Positions 15,192 through 24,691 of a DNA stretch of 64,000 nt are shown piece by piece (position 1 is the first letter of the stretch; every line of letters begins with the position of its first letter). The stretch lies in assembly GCF_030625865.1 (NCBI RefSeq), contig NZ_DAOUQB010000007.1, forward strand, positions 1-64,000. The letters are read 5' to 3'. Both the position numbers and the translations under genes were made by a program. The notes under the pieces were generated by a model. It did no database searches and was not told where the DNA came from. It saw only the letters and a program-made list of their open reading frames with translations. The stretch comes from Anaerotignum sp. Lineage in GTDB: Bacteria; Bacillota; Clostridia; Lachnospirales; Anaerotignaceae.

Positions 15192-16205
15192 ATGGAGTTG
15201 CGGCTCTTACAAGAGGCAAGAGAAGAAAAGATTCTTGGGGAATATGCAAAAAAAAGCGTTGACACCAAAGGGAGAGAGAGACCCGAGGAAAAATGTGATA
15301 TTCGCACGGATTTTCAAAGGGATAGAGACCGCATTATCCACTGTAAGTCCTTTCGCCGTATGAAGCACAAAACTCAGGTTTTTATTTCTCCCGAGGGAGA
15401 TCATTATCGAACACGTTTAACCCATACCCTGGAGGTTGCTCAAATTGCAAGAAGTATCGCAAGGGCATTAAGCTTGAATGAAGATTTAACAGAGGCAATT
15501 GCTTTGGGTCACGACTTAGGCCATACTCCCTTTGGCCATGCGGGGGAGCGAAAACTGTCCAAGCTTTGTAAAACCCATGGCGGTTTTTCTCATAATGAGC
15601 AAAGTTTGCGGGTTGTTGAGCGGTTGGAGAAAAATGGGGAAGGCTTGAATTTGACCTGGGAGGTTCGTGATGGAATTTTAAACCATCGTACCAGCGGGAA
15701 CCCAGCCACTATGGAGGGAAAGGTGGTTCAGCTTTCAGATAAAATTGCCTATACCAATCATGATATTGATGATGCTGTACGGGCGGGTATGTTGAAGCCT
15801 GAGAATATCCCGGAGGAAATTGTTGCGCTTATTGGTAACACTTCCAGCAACCGGATCAATGCAATGATAAGGGATACCATTGGAAATAGTGCCGGTTTGA
15901 ATGAAATCCGTATGAGTATGCAAATGCGGGAAACCTTGATGAACCTGAGAGAGTTTATGTTTCAAAATGTTTACATGAGTGAGATTGCCATGGAGGAGCA
16001 TGAAAAAGCAGAAAAAATAATCGAGGATTTATATAAATTCTATATAAACCATCCGGAAGTTATGGAGGGAGAGTTTTTACAGCTATTGCAGGATGGGGAA
16101 TCCCTATGGAAGGTGGCATGTGATTACATCGCCTGTATGACCGATCGATTCGCGGTAGCCAAATATATGGAGCTTTTTATTCCCAGAGAATGGAGAAAGA
16201 GTTGA
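15192..16205 (+). CDS. dgt: dGTP triphosphohydrolase-like HD protein
   Basis: This 337-residue type-2 Dgt-like enzyme hydrolyses dNTPs to nucleoside and triphosphate. The ATG at 15192 follows AAGGAGGGATAGT; an in-frame ATG at 15129 has no site. Motifs are DRDRIIHCKSFRRMKHKTQV, HTLEVAQIARSIA, the HD metal motif GHDLGHTPFGHAGE and LSDKIAYTNHDIDDA. In Clostridia this gene usually sits directly before dnaG and rpoD, as here. The first 14 residues of the longer frame are unlikely to be translated. Confidence 0.93.
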   Translation: MELRLLQEAREEKILGEYAKKSVDTKGRERPEEKCDIRTDFQRDRDRIIHCKSFRRMKHKTQVFISPEGDHYRTRLTHTLEVAQIARSIARALSLNEDLTEAIALGHDLGHTPFGHAGERKLSKLCKTHGGFSHNEQSLRVVERLEKNGEGLNLTWEVRDGILNHRTSGNPATMEGKVVQLSDKIAYTNHDIDDAVRAGMLKPENIPEEIVALIGNTSSNRINAMIRDTIGNSAGLNEIRMSMQMRETLMNLREFMFQNVYMSEIAMEEHEKAEKIIEDLYKFYINHPEVMEGEFLQLLQDGESLWKVACDYIACMTDRFAVAKYMELFIPREWRKS

Positions 16206-16397
16206 AATGATGGATGTAATTTTAGAAAACAATGTCATTTTTACATAGTTTTTTGGGCATATATACAAAATAAAGGATTGTAAAAGGATTTTTAAAGTTT
16301 CTGTCGAATTATTATATTCGAGAAGGGAGTGCAAGAAAAGGTTCACTTCCTTTTGGCCTGTTTATAGAAAAATGGAAGGAAAAGGTAGGTGTTGGTG

Positions 16398-18176
16398 TTG
16401 CGTTATCCCCGTGAAATCGTGGAAGAGGTTCGTTTGCAAAACGACATCGTTGAGGTAATCTCTCAGTATGTGCCATTGAAAAGAAAGGGAAATTCTTATT
16501 TCGGACTCTGCCCGTTTCACAATGAAAAAACGCCATCCTTTTCCGTCAACAGCGAGAAACAATTTTATTATTGCTTTGGATGCGGTGCTGCAGGAAATGT
16601 TTTTGGTTTTATCATGGAAATGGAAAACTGTGATTTTCCGGAAGCTATGAAAAAACTGGCAGACCGTGCACATATTACCCTGCCGGAACCGGAAAAAAGC
16701 GGGCAGGTCTTGGCGGCGGAGCAATTAAAGGCGAAACTGTTTGAGATTCATAGTGTTGCGGGGCGGTTTTATTATGATATTTTGCAAAGTGAAGAAGGAG
16801 CCGAAGCACGCAGCTATATGGAAAGAAGAAAGTTGCAGCCGGCGGTCAGCCGAAAATTCGGTTTAGGCTATGCGCCGGAGCGCCGAGGTGCTTTGCTGGA
16901 GTATTTAAAAGAAAAAGGATACGCCATCAATGATATGCTGAAAAGTGGTTTAGTCATTGAAAATAAGGATAAAAACGGATATCATGATCGCTTTCGTGGC
17001 AGGCTTATGTTTCCTATATTCGATCCCCAAGGCAGAGTTGTTGGTTTTGGAGGACGAATCATTAAAAAGGGAGAGCCAAAATACTTAAATTCACCGGAAA
17101 CAATTTTGTTTAGTAAAAGCAGAAATCTTTACGGCCTAAATTTTGCCAAGGCAGCCCGAAAGAAGGAACTGATATTGGTAGAAGGCTATATGGATATGAT
17201 TTCTCTTTATCAAGCCGGGTTTCATAATGTGGTGGCAGCTTTGGGGACAGCTTTTAATCAAGATCATGCCCGAACATTAAAAAAGTTCGCCGAGGACATT
17301 ATTCTACTGTATGACAGTGATGAGGCGGGAACCAATGCTGCATTAAGGGCCATTCCTGTTTTAACTGCAAATGGTTTTCGTGTTCGGGTGACCCAAGTGC
17401 CTGATGGAAAGGATCCCGACGAATTTATCAAGCAAAACGGTGCCTTAGAATTTTCAAAGTTATTGATAAATGCAGTGCATTATATTTCTTTTGAAATAGC
17501 CTGTATTCACAAAAAGTATAATTTGAAAAACCCTGAGCATAGGGTACGCTTTGCCACAGAGGCGGCAGACATTCTTTCAAAGTTGGATAACGCCATTGAA
17601 AGGAATGTATACGCAGGTGAGGTGAGCCGCATGACAGGGGTGGAAGAGGCAGCAATACGAAGTGAAATTGATAAGCGCGTGCAAAAAGAGGAGGATGCTT
17701 TTCAAAAAGAGGCCGAAAAGAGACGACAAATGAATCAAAAAGCAAGTAATGTGGAACACCATAGGGAAAAGGGACTCAGAGAGGCTCAAAGAAGTATCTT
17801 GTACTATTGTGCGTCGGAACAAAAAATTTATGAAAAGTTAGTAAGCGTTTTAGAGAAAGAGGATTTTACCGAAGAACTCTATTTTCGGGTTTTTCAGGCA
17901 ATTGGCCAATTATGGCGGGATAGCGGCAGTGTTTTTCCCGCAGAACTGGTAAGTTTTTTTGAAAATGGAGCCGAGCAAAAGCCTGTAACGGAGATTTTCG
18001 CAATCCAACTTTCCGCCCAAAGTAAGGAAGATTTACAAAAGGCGATAAATGAAGCGGTAAAACTACTGAAACGGACGAAAATTGACAAGTTTACGGCTGC
18101 CGCCACCACAGTGGAAGAAATACAAAGGCTGGTGGAAGCCAAAAGAATGCTGGATTCCCTGTATATTACCATCTAA
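16398..18176 (+). CDS. dnaG: DNA primase DnaG
   Basis: The primase makes RNA primers for replication. I choose TTG 16398 (MRYPREIVEEV), the family's normal start, 8 bases after AGGTAGG; GTG 16389 and 16395 are in frame too. Order: CHC2 zinc-binding domain (CPFHNEKTPSFSV, later FYYCFGCGAAGNVF), RNA polymerase core with GFGGRIIKKGEPKYLNSPET, Toprim with LILVEGYMDMISL and the metal site ILLYDSDEAG, then a C-terminal helicase-binding region. About 593 residues is a normal length. It precedes rpoD by 39 bp in the classic macromolecular synthesis operon. Confidence 0.97.
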   Translation: MRYPREIVEEVRLQNDIVEVISQYVPLKRKGNSYFGLCPFHNEKTPSFSVNSEKQFYYCFGCGAAGNVFGFIMEMENCDFPEAMKKLADRAHITLPEPEKSGQVLAAEQLKAKLFEIHSVAGRFYYDILQSEEGAEARSYMERRKLQPAVSRKFGLGYAPERRGALLEYLKEKGYAINDMLKSGLVIENKDKNGYHDRFRGRLMFPIFDPQGRVVGFGGRIIKKGEPKYLNSPETILFSKSRNLYGLNFAKAARKKELILVEGYMDMISLYQAGFHNVVAALGTAFNQDHARTLKKFAEDIILLYDSDEAGTNAALRAIPVLTANGFRVRVTQVPDGKDPDEFIKQNGALEFSKLLINAVHYISFEIACIHKKYNLKNPEHRVRFATEAADILSKLDNAIERNVYAGEVSRMTGVEEAAIRSEIDKRVQKEEDAFQKEAEKRRQMNQKASNVEHHREKGLREAQRSILYYCASEQKIYEKLVSVLEKEDFTEELYFRVFQAIGQLWRDSGSVFPAELVSFFENGAEQKPVTEIFAIQLSAQSKEDLQKAINEAVKLLKRTKIDKFTAAATTVEEIQRLVEAKRMLDSLYITI

Positions 18177-18215
18177 GATGGTTAGACTATAAGAGCAGAG
18201 AAAGGAAGGATTGCG

Positions 18216-19289
18216 TTGAAATCCGTCGAAGAAACTACGTTGTTGACCCGTTTAGAGGAACTGGTGCAGCATGGAAAAAAGAAAAAGGGTGTATTAGAAT
18301 ATAAAGAGATCATGGATCATTTGGCGGATTTGGACCTTGACCCCGACCGAATTGAACGTATTTATGAGTATCTGGAATCTCAAGGAATTGATGTTTTAGG
18401 TAACATAGAAGCGGAAGAGGAGATTGAAAAGGATCTGGATCTGACATTACCCGAGGGCATCAATATTGACGATCCCGTTCGTATGTATTTAAAGGAAATC
18501 GGTAAGGTTCCCCTGTTAAGTGCAGATGAGGAAGTTGATCTTGCCCAGCGTATGGAAGATGGCGATGAGGAAGCAAAGAAGAAGCTTGCCGAAGCCAACC
18601 TGCGTTTGGTTGTCAGCATTGCAAAGCGCTATGTGGGTAGAGGGATGCTGTTCTTGGATCTCATTCAGGAAGGGAATCTGGGGTTAATTAAGGCAGTCGA
18701 AAAGTTTGATTACCATAAAGGATATAAATTCAGTACCTATGCAACCTGGTGGATTAGACAGGCGATTACCCGTGCCATTGCCGATCAGGCAAGAACCATC
18801 CGTATTCCCGTGCATATGGTAGAAACAATCAACAAATTGATTCGTATTTCCAGACAGCTCTTGCAGGAGTTGGGGCGTGAACCAACGGCAGAAGAACTGG
18901 CAGTGGAAATGCAGATGTCCGAGGATAAGGTTCGTGAAATTATGAAAATTGCCCAGGAGCCGGTTTCTTTGGAGACTCCCATCGGTGAGGAAGAGGACAG
19001 TCATTTGGGAGATTTTATACCCGATGATGATATTCCTGCTCCTGCGGAAGCGGCAGCCTTCACATTGCTGAAAGAACAGCTCATTGAGGTGCTGGATACA
19101 CTGACTGATAGAGAAGAAAAGGTATTGCGTTTGCGTTTTGGTTTGGATGATGGACGAGCAAGAACCTTGGAAGAGGTAGGAAAAGAATTTAACGTTACCC
19201 GTGAACGTATTCGCCAGATTGAGGCAAAGGCACTTAGAAAGCTGCGTCATCCCAGCCGCAGTAAAAAATTGAAAGACTATTTGGAATAA
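18216..19289 (+). CDS. rpoD: RNA polymerase primary sigma factor (sigma-A)
   Basis: This 357-residue housekeeping sigma factor starts at TTG 18216 behind AGGAAGGATTGCG. Region 1.1 is short; region 1.2 is [17 protein letters not shown]. Region 2 has [36 protein letters not shown] and [13 protein letters not shown] for -10 recognition and melting. Region 3 follows. Region 4.2 is [19 protein letters not shown] for -35 recognition. It is typical of Firmicutes in size. Terminator at 19356. Confidence 0.98.
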   Translation: MKSVEETTLLTRLEELVQHGKKKKGVLEYKEIMDHLADLDLDPDRIERIYEYLESQGIDVLGNIEAEEEIEKDLDLTLPEGINIDDPVRMYLKEIGKVPLLSADEEVDLAQRMEDGDEEAKKKLAEANLRLVVSIAKRYVGRGMLFLDLIQEGNLGLIKAVEKFDYHKGYKFSTYATWWIRQAITRAIADQARTIRIPVHMVETINKLIRISRQLLQELGREPTAEELAVEMQMSEDKVREIMKIAQEPVSLETPIGEEEDSHLGDFIPDDDIPAPAEAAAFTLLKEQLIEVLDTLTDREEKVLRLRFGLDDGRARTLEEVGKEFNVTRERIRQIEAKALRKLRHPSRSKKLKDYLE

Positions 19290-19355
19290 TTATAAGTGTT
19301 CAATGGATAAATGTTTTTAAGCATTGTTTTGTCTCTGAATATAGAAATAAGAAAT

Positions 19356-19396
19356 CGCCATTCGGCTTCCTTAATGGAACCGGAGGGCGTTTTTTA
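19356..19396 (+). terminator. intrinsic terminator of the dnaG-rpoD operon
   Basis: CGCC...GGCTTCC pairs with GGAACC...GGGCG and is followed by six T. Confidence 0.8.
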
Positions 19397-20233
19397 TTAA
19401 GGGTATGATTCTTATAATAATTTGGATGGAAAAAGGACAGGCTGCTCATTTCAAAATTTGCAACATGTCCGATTCCCATTTTTATTGGAAGGGTTATTTG
19501 GGCAAAAGTTAAGTAGTATTATTTATATTATTGATTCGTGCTATATGTTCCATAAATTTCGGCTTTTGGGAATTTGAATAAACAAATTATGATGCCGAGC
19601 AGGGTGATGATACTACGAATGGATATAATAAAAAGTTCTTTTCCGCTTTTTGTCATCTGACTTTTTTGGCGTACTGGTCTAGGCTATATGTAATGGAAGC
19701 ACCGCCTGTCTGATAACTGGTTTTTAAATTTAATTTAAAACAAAATAATTTTCTTGCTGCAAAAAATATTAAGTGGTACACATGTAATATCCATAAATTT
19801 ACATATATCATATATTAAAACGTTTGCTATGTCAATATTATTAAATAATTTTTTATAATATAATATTTAATATTCATGTGTCTTGCAGAATTTGAAGAAT
19901 CTGATGAGTTCTCCCAACAATTCAAATTTGTTGCGTAAGAGGAATGATATATATAGGGTTTTTATTCCAAAAAAACGGGGAGATAGTTTATTGAAATTAC
20001 CTATACGTAACACAATTTCTGTTCCAAAGACTGAATAAAGTCCCTTCTTTCATTGCTTTAAAGAGGATGCTGTGATATATTTTTATAAAAAGGTGAAGAC
20101 TACAGAAAAAATTAAATATTTTATTTTAAAATGGTCTGCAATGTGCAAGAAAAGATTTATTTTACAGTTTTTTGGAAAATCGTTGTATAGCTGGAACGAT
20201 GGGAATAAACTTTGACATAGAAAGGAAAAATAT
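19397..20233. other. long AT-rich intergenic region, no gene recognised
   Basis: No convincing gene is found in 840 bp between rpoD and trmK. On the minus strand at about 19530-19830 two short frames overlap by ATGA. The first ends QTGGASITYSLDQYAKKVR and the second begins MTKSGKELFIISIRSI. Neither has a clear ribosome site or full length, so this may be the remains of a two-gene operon or chance. I see no known RNA family. Confidence 0.4.
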
Positions 20234-20920
20234 ATGGATATATCAAAAAGACTGCAGGCTGTTGCAGCTTTGGTTTCCTATACCGTTGTGGCGGATATTG
20301 GAACGGATCACGGTTATGTACCTATATACCTACATAGAATAGGGAAGATTAGGAAAGCTTTTGCCTGTGATGTGCGAATGGGGCCATTGGAAAAAGCAAG
20401 GGAGAATATTCTTTTGCACAAAGCCCAAGATTTTATTGAACCCAGACTGGGCAGCGGCCTTATGCCTATACAACCTGGGGAGGCGGAAACGGCAGTAATT
20501 GCAGGTATGGGCGGTATGCTTACAGTACGAATATTAAAGGATAGTCCAGAGGTTGTGGCAACTTTAAAAGAGCTGATTTTGGCGCCACAGCATGATGTGG
20601 ATGCAGTGCGCCGTTTTTTGCATACCATTGGATTTTCTATTGAATCAGAGATGATGATGAAGGAAGATGGAAAATATTATAATATTATGCGTTGTATTCC
20701 GGGAGAAGAAAAATATCAGCGGGAAATTGATTATTTATATGGAAAAAGATTATTGGCACAAAAGAACCCCTTACTAAAAGAATTATTAACCACCGAAGAG
20801 AAAAAATATCGTTTGGTGGAGCAAAGGTTGCTGGAAAGCTCCACCGAAAACGCCAAAGAGCGTTTGGTGCAGGTAAGAGAGAAATTGAGATTCATGAGGG
20901 AGGCTTTGACATGCTTGTAA
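20234..20920 (+). CDS. trmK: tRNA (adenine22-N1)-methyltransferase TrmK
   Basis: This 228-residue SAM-dependent enzyme makes m1A22 in tRNA. Marks are the start LDISKRL-like (MDISKRLQAVAALV), the SAM loop VADIGTDHGYVPIYL, the acidic SAM ligand CDVRMGPLEKARENI, and AVIAGMGGMLTVRIL, followed by LILAPQHD. Length is normal. The ATG follows GAAAGGAAAAATAT. It overlaps the Nif3-like gene by 10 bp, a pair conserved across Firmicutes. Confidence 0.95.
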   Translation: MDISKRLQAVAALVSYTVVADIGTDHGYVPIYLHRIGKIRKAFACDVRMGPLEKARENILLHKAQDFIEPRLGSGLMPIQPGEAETAVIAGMGGMLTVRILKDSPEVVATLKELILAPQHDVDAVRRFLHTIGFSIESEMMMKEDGKYYNIMRCIPGEEKYQREIDYLYGKRLLAQKNPLLKELLTTEEKKYRLVEQRLLESSTENAKERLVQVREKLRFMREALTCL

Positions 20921-22035
20921 CAGTGAAGGATATTGTGGCATTTATGGAGGGTGTTGCACCCCATGATTTAGCGGAAAGCTGGGATAATACGGGGCTTGCT
21001 ATAGGCGATCCCCACCAAGAAGTAAAGAAGGTTTTAATTGCTTTGGATGCCATAGATTCTGTGATAGATGAAGCCATTGAAATTGGCGCAGATTTAATAC
21101 TAACCCATCACCCCATGCTGCTCTTTAAGAAGATAAATAGCATTACAAAAAGCGACGCCCTAGGTAAGCGGATTTATAAATTGATTGAAAATAAAGTGGC
21201 TGCCCTTTCTGCTCATACCAATTTAGATGTTGCAAAAGGGGGCACCAATGATGTTTTGGCGAAGATGATCGGCCTTACCAATGTGGAAATTCTCCAGGAA
21301 ACATGGTCAGAAAATCTAAAAAAAATTGTAACCTATGTACCGGAAAGCCACTTAGATGTGGTGCGTGAAGCTATGTGTACGGCAGGTGGCGGGCATATTG
21401 GTGGATACTCTCATTGTACCTTCCAAACGACAGGAGAGGGTACTTTTTTACCCTTGGATGGGACATCTCCCTATATTGGTTCACAAGGAGTTTTAGAAAA
21501 AACTTCGGAGGTGCGATTGGAAACCATTGCCCCAGAAGGAAGGGTAGAAAAAATCATGGAAGCAATGATAGATGTTCACCCTTATGAGGAAGTGGCTTAC
21601 GATATTTATCCCGTGGAGCAGAAAGGCGGGAAAGAAGGCATTGGCCGCATTGGGGACTTAAAAAAGCCTATGATTTTCTCTGAGTTTGCAGTATTATTAA
21701 AGGAAAAACTTGCCTTGGGGCAGTTGATTCGCCTTGTAGGTGATCCCAACCGGATGATTCAACGTATAGGTCTTTGCACCGGAAGTGGCGTGGAATACAT
21801 GGCATCTGCAAAAAAACAGGGCGCAGATCTTTATTTAACAGGGGATTTAAAATTTCATGAAGCCCAAAGAGCCTTGGAGATGGGACTTTGTGTTGGAGAT
21901 ATTACCCATTATGCCAGCGAAGTACTTATTGTACCTGTGTTACAGGAGGCATTATGCAAGGAAGTGAAAGAAAAGGGCTGGGAATTAGAAGTGGCATGTT
22001 CAAAGATAAATGGGCAGACATTCTGGTCAATTTGA
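20911..22035 (+). CDS. Nif3-like dinuclear metal centre protein
   Basis: This 374-residue member of the Nif3/YqfO/YbgI family has the metal-binding N-terminus (SWDNTGLAIGDP, LILTHHPMLLFK with the His pair, SAHTNLDVAKGG) and C-terminus (DLYLTGDLKFHEAQ, GDITHYASE). An inserted PII/CutA-like domain (about 125-230, with VTYVPESHLDVVREAM) is typical of the longer Firmicute form. Proposed roles include GTP cyclohydrolase I type activity and metal handling; the true role is unsettled. It starts within the end of trmK behind GAGGGAGGC. Confidence 0.92.
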   Translation: MLVTVKDIVAFMEGVAPHDLAESWDNTGLAIGDPHQEVKKVLIALDAIDSVIDEAIEIGADLILTHHPMLLFKKINSITKSDALGKRIYKLIENKVAALSAHTNLDVAKGGTNDVLAKMIGLTNVEILQETWSENLKKIVTYVPESHLDVVREAMCTAGGGHIGGYSHCTFQTTGEGTFLPLDGTSPYIGSQGVLEKTSEVRLETIAPEGRVEKIMEAMIDVHPYEEVAYDIYPVEQKGGKEGIGRIGDLKKPMIFSEFAVLLKEKLALGQLIRLVGDPNRMIQRIGLCTGSGVEYMASAKKQGADLYLTGDLKFHEAQRALEMGLCVGDITHYASEVLIVPVLQEALCKEVKEKGWELEVACSKINGQTFWSI

Positions 22036-22054
22036 TGGAATAGGAGGAGTTGTT

Positions 22055-23716
22055 TTGGAGCAAATGCAGATTAATGTTATGGGAAAAGATGTTATGGTGG
22101 AAGAAGGTATTACTTACGGAGCATTGGCGGAAAGTTTTGAGGGATATTGTTTAGGCTGTATTATGGTGGCAAAGCAAGGAAATCGACTGAGAGAATTACA
22201 CAATAAAATTCATGATGATACCCCTGTTTCTTTTCTGGATATCTCCCATGAAGAAGGAATGCGGGTATATCACAGAGGGGTGTCTTTTTTACTGGTAAAA
22301 GCAATTTATGATTTATTTGGGAAAGATGCATCGTTGATTATTGAACATTCATTAAAAGGAAACTTATATTGTGAAATTGCCAAACCGAAGGTCACAATGG
22401 ATGATGATTTATTGGGCAAAATAAAAGAAAAAATGGATGAGTATACAAGGGCTGATTTAACAATTGTTAAGCACACTTTCCGAAAGGATAAAGCCATTGA
22501 AATTATGAAAAACCAATGTATGTTTGATAAGGTAGAATTGCTCCGTTTCCGTCGTGCTTCCAATGTCAATTTGTATGAAATAGAAGGTTTCTTTGACTAT
22601 TTTTATGGATATATGCCTGTTTCAACAGGAGCGCTAAATGTATTTCAGCTCACGCTGCATGAAAATGGGTTTATGATTCAAATGCCTGAGGCAAACAATC
22701 CAAATATAATTGAGCCGCCGTTGCAGCTTAAAAAAATCAGTGCAGTTTATATGGAGCAGATGAAATGGTGCCAACTTATGGGTGTTGCAAATGTGGCTGA
22801 TTTAAATAATACTTTGGTAAGGGGAGAGTTTGGCGACTTAATACGAATTAATGAAGCTCTCCATGAAAAGAAAATTGCTCAGATTGCAGATCAGATTTTT
22901 CATAAAATAGATCAAGTAAAAATGGTTTTAATTGCAGGACCATCTTCATCGGGGAAGACCTCTTTTGCAAACCGTTTATGCATTCAGCTTCGGGCTTTAG
23001 GGGTTCGTCCTCATAAAATTTCCTTAGATGATTATTTTGTAAATCGTGAGTTTACCCCTGTAGATGAGCTTGGAAATAAAAATTTCGAGAGTATTGATGC
23101 ATTGGATTTGAAGCAATTAAACGAGGATTTAAAAAGGATTATTGCAGGGGATAGAGTGGAAATTCCCACCTTTAACTTTGTGAGCGGAACCCGGGAATAT
23201 AGAGGCAATTATATTCAGCTGGATAAAGATGAAATTTTAGTTATTGAGGGAATTCACGGTTTAAATGGCAGATTGACTTCAGAAATTCCCGACGAAAATA
23301 AGTTTAAAATTTTTATTAATGCAATTACCCAGTTAAATATTGATGACCATAATAGAATTTCTACTTCTGATAGTCGTTTGATTCGTCGAATGGTTCGTGA
23401 TAATCAATTTAGAGGCAGAGACGGTGCTGCTACCATTGAGTCTTGGAATATGGTAAAGAAGGGGGAAGAGGAGAATATTTTCCCATATCAGGAAAATGCG
23501 GATGCGATTTTTAATTCCGCCACAATATATGAGTTAAGTGTTCTAAAGCAATATGCTGAGCCGCTGTTATTTGCCATTGACCCTTCCAAGCCGGAGTATA
23601 TCACTGCAAAACGTTTAATCAAATTTTTAGGATATTTTCTGGCTGCGCCCGGAACTGAAATACCCAATAATTCCCTCATTAAGGAATTTGTTGGAGGAAG
23701 CTGTTTCAAGGTTTGA
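22055..23716 (+). CDS. nucleoside (uridine-like) kinase with TGS/ThrRS-like N-terminus
   Basis: About 553 residues. I choose TTG 22055, 5 bases after AGGAGGAG; the longer frame from 22010 overlaps the preceding gene and lacks a site. Residues 1-60 resemble a ubiquitin-like TGS domain and the next part the second additional domain of threonyl-tRNA synthetase. The C-terminal half is a uridine-kinase fold with Walker A VLIAGPSSSGKTSFANRL and LDDYFVNREFTP, and the lid segment RRMVRDNQFRGRDGAATIES. This fused architecture is widespread in Clostridia; the physiological substrate is uncertain. The rnpB promoter overlaps its stop codon. Confidence 0.88.
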   Translation: MEQMQINVMGKDVMVEEGITYGALAESFEGYCLGCIMVAKQGNRLRELHNKIHDDTPVSFLDISHEEGMRVYHRGVSFLLVKAIYDLFGKDASLIIEHSLKGNLYCEIAKPKVTMDDDLLGKIKEKMDEYTRADLTIVKHTFRKDKAIEIMKNQCMFDKVELLRFRRASNVNLYEIEGFFDYFYGYMPVSTGALNVFQLTLHENGFMIQMPEANNPNIIEPPLQLKKISAVYMEQMKWCQLMGVANVADLNNTLVRGEFGDLIRINEALHEKKIAQIADQIFHKIDQVKMVLIAGPSSSGKTSFANRLCIQLRALGVRPHKISLDDYFVNREFTPVDELGNKNFESIDALDLKQLNEDLKRIIAGDRVEIPTFNFVSGTREYRGNYIQLDKDEILVIEGIHGLNGRLTSEIPDENKFKIFINAITQLNIDDHNRISTSDSRLIRRMVRDNQFRGRDGAATIESWNMVKKGEEENIFPYQENADAIFNSATIYELSVLKQYAEPLLFAIDPSKPEYITAKRLIKFLGYFLAAPGTEIPNNSLIKEFVGGSCFKV

Positions 23717-23741
23717 CAATAGAAAAAGGATGTCGTATAAT
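23713..23741 (+). promoter_or_regulatory. consensus sigma-A promoter of rnpB
   Basis: TTGACA (23713-23718), a 17-bp spacer and TATAAT (23736-23741) are a perfect match. The -35 box overlaps the stop codon of the kinase gene. Confidence 0.9.
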
Positions 23742-23746
23742 GGTGT

Positions 23747-24084
23747 TCGTGAGTAAGCTGGATGGTCGCGCCCCATAAAGGTGAGGAAAGTCCGGGCTTC
23801 GCAGAGCAGGGTGCCGGTTAACAACCGGTGGAGGCGACTCTAAGGAAAGTGCAACAGAAATAAACCGCCTGTTTTTACAGGTAAGGATGGAAAGGTGGGG
23901 TAAGAGCCCACCGCTCTTCTGGTAACAGGGGAGGCTCTGTAAACCCCACCCGAAGCAAGACGAAAAGAAACGATAGGGCTGCTCGTCCTGTTTCTATAAA
24001 TGTCGCATGATGCTGTTGGCAACAACAGACCAAGATAGATGGCTGTCCACGACAGAACCCGGCTTACATGGCTTGCTCACGATA
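23747..24084 (+). ncRNA. rnpB: RNase P RNA (bacterial)
   Basis: The catalytic RNA of RNase P matures tRNA 5' ends. Universal core elements are visible: GAGGAAAGTCCGGGC near the 5' end, ACAGAAATAAACCGCC, GGTAAGGATGGAAAGGTGGG, GTAAACCCC...GAAGCAAGA, and AACCCGGCTTACA near the 3' end. The ends TCGTGAGTAAGC and GCTTGCTCACGA pair to close P1. The length of about 338 nt is normal. A consensus promoter precedes it and a terminator follows. Confidence 0.96.
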
Positions 24085-24096
24085 CTTTAACAAGTT

Positions 24097-24130
24097 ATCC
24101 CCTAGAATCATTGATTTTAGGGGATTTTTT
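24097..24130 (+). terminator. rnpB terminator
   Basis: ATCCCCTAGAATCA pairs with TGATTTTAGGGGAT, followed by six T. Confidence 0.9.
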
Positions 24131-24306
24131 ACGTTTGATTGTCAAATGTAAAAATTACTTATTATATCGTTTTTACAAGATATAATGCCGGGTTCCTTAT
24201 ATGAAATACTCATTTTTTGCTATATTAGATTTTCTTCATTATACTGAGGTTTGGGTGAAATGGCAATATAGAATATTAACGAAAAAATTTTAAACTTGTT
24301 AAAAGA

Positions 24307-24347
24307 AAAAGCCTAAAGATTAGTTAATATATAATCTTTAGGCTTTT
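24307..24347. terminator. bidirectional terminator at the island edge
   Basis: AAAAGCCTAAAGATTA and TAATCTTTAGGCTTTT form a perfect 16-bp stem with a 9-base loop. It lies just downstream of the recombinase remnant. Confidence 0.85.
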
Positions 24348-24355
24348 GTATAAAA

Positions 24356-24640
24356 TTAAGCAACGTCTTGAAGACAATCTCTTAGATCATCTACATTAAA
24401 ATGTAAGTAGAGTTCCAGCTCAGCTACGCTGGAGTGTCCTGTGAAACGGATTATCTTTTCCGGTTCTGTCTTGTTTGCTAGCATACTCATGACAAATGAA
24501 TGTCTAAAAATATGAGATGATAGACCCTGTTCTTCAATACCTATGTATTTAAGGACTCTCTTTATGGTATTGTTAAATGCGGTAATATTTTGAATTAGAT
24601 TATAATCCGTGCAGACACTAAAATAAAATGGATATTCCAA
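24356..24640 (-). pseudogene. tyrosine recombinase (phage integrase family), C-terminal remnant
   Basis: The 94 codons carry only the end of the catalytic domain: SSHIFRHSFVMSMLA (His-x-x-Arg box), IIRFTGHSSVAELELYLHF (Gly-His box and Tyr nucleophile). The N-terminal DNA-binding region and the first catalytic Arg are missing. No related frame or ribosome site lies upstream. It marks one edge of the AT-rich accessory island next to rnpB. It could be the leftover integrase of a decayed genomic island. Confidence 0.82.
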
Positions 24641-24691
24641 AAACGGTCATTAAAGAATAAACTTAAATTTTGCTAATTTTGAGGGTCATTT

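Noticed and set aside
23627-24025. Minus-strand frames across 23627-24025
   Set aside because: They are antisense to the kinase end and the RNase P RNA, which accounts for the sequence.
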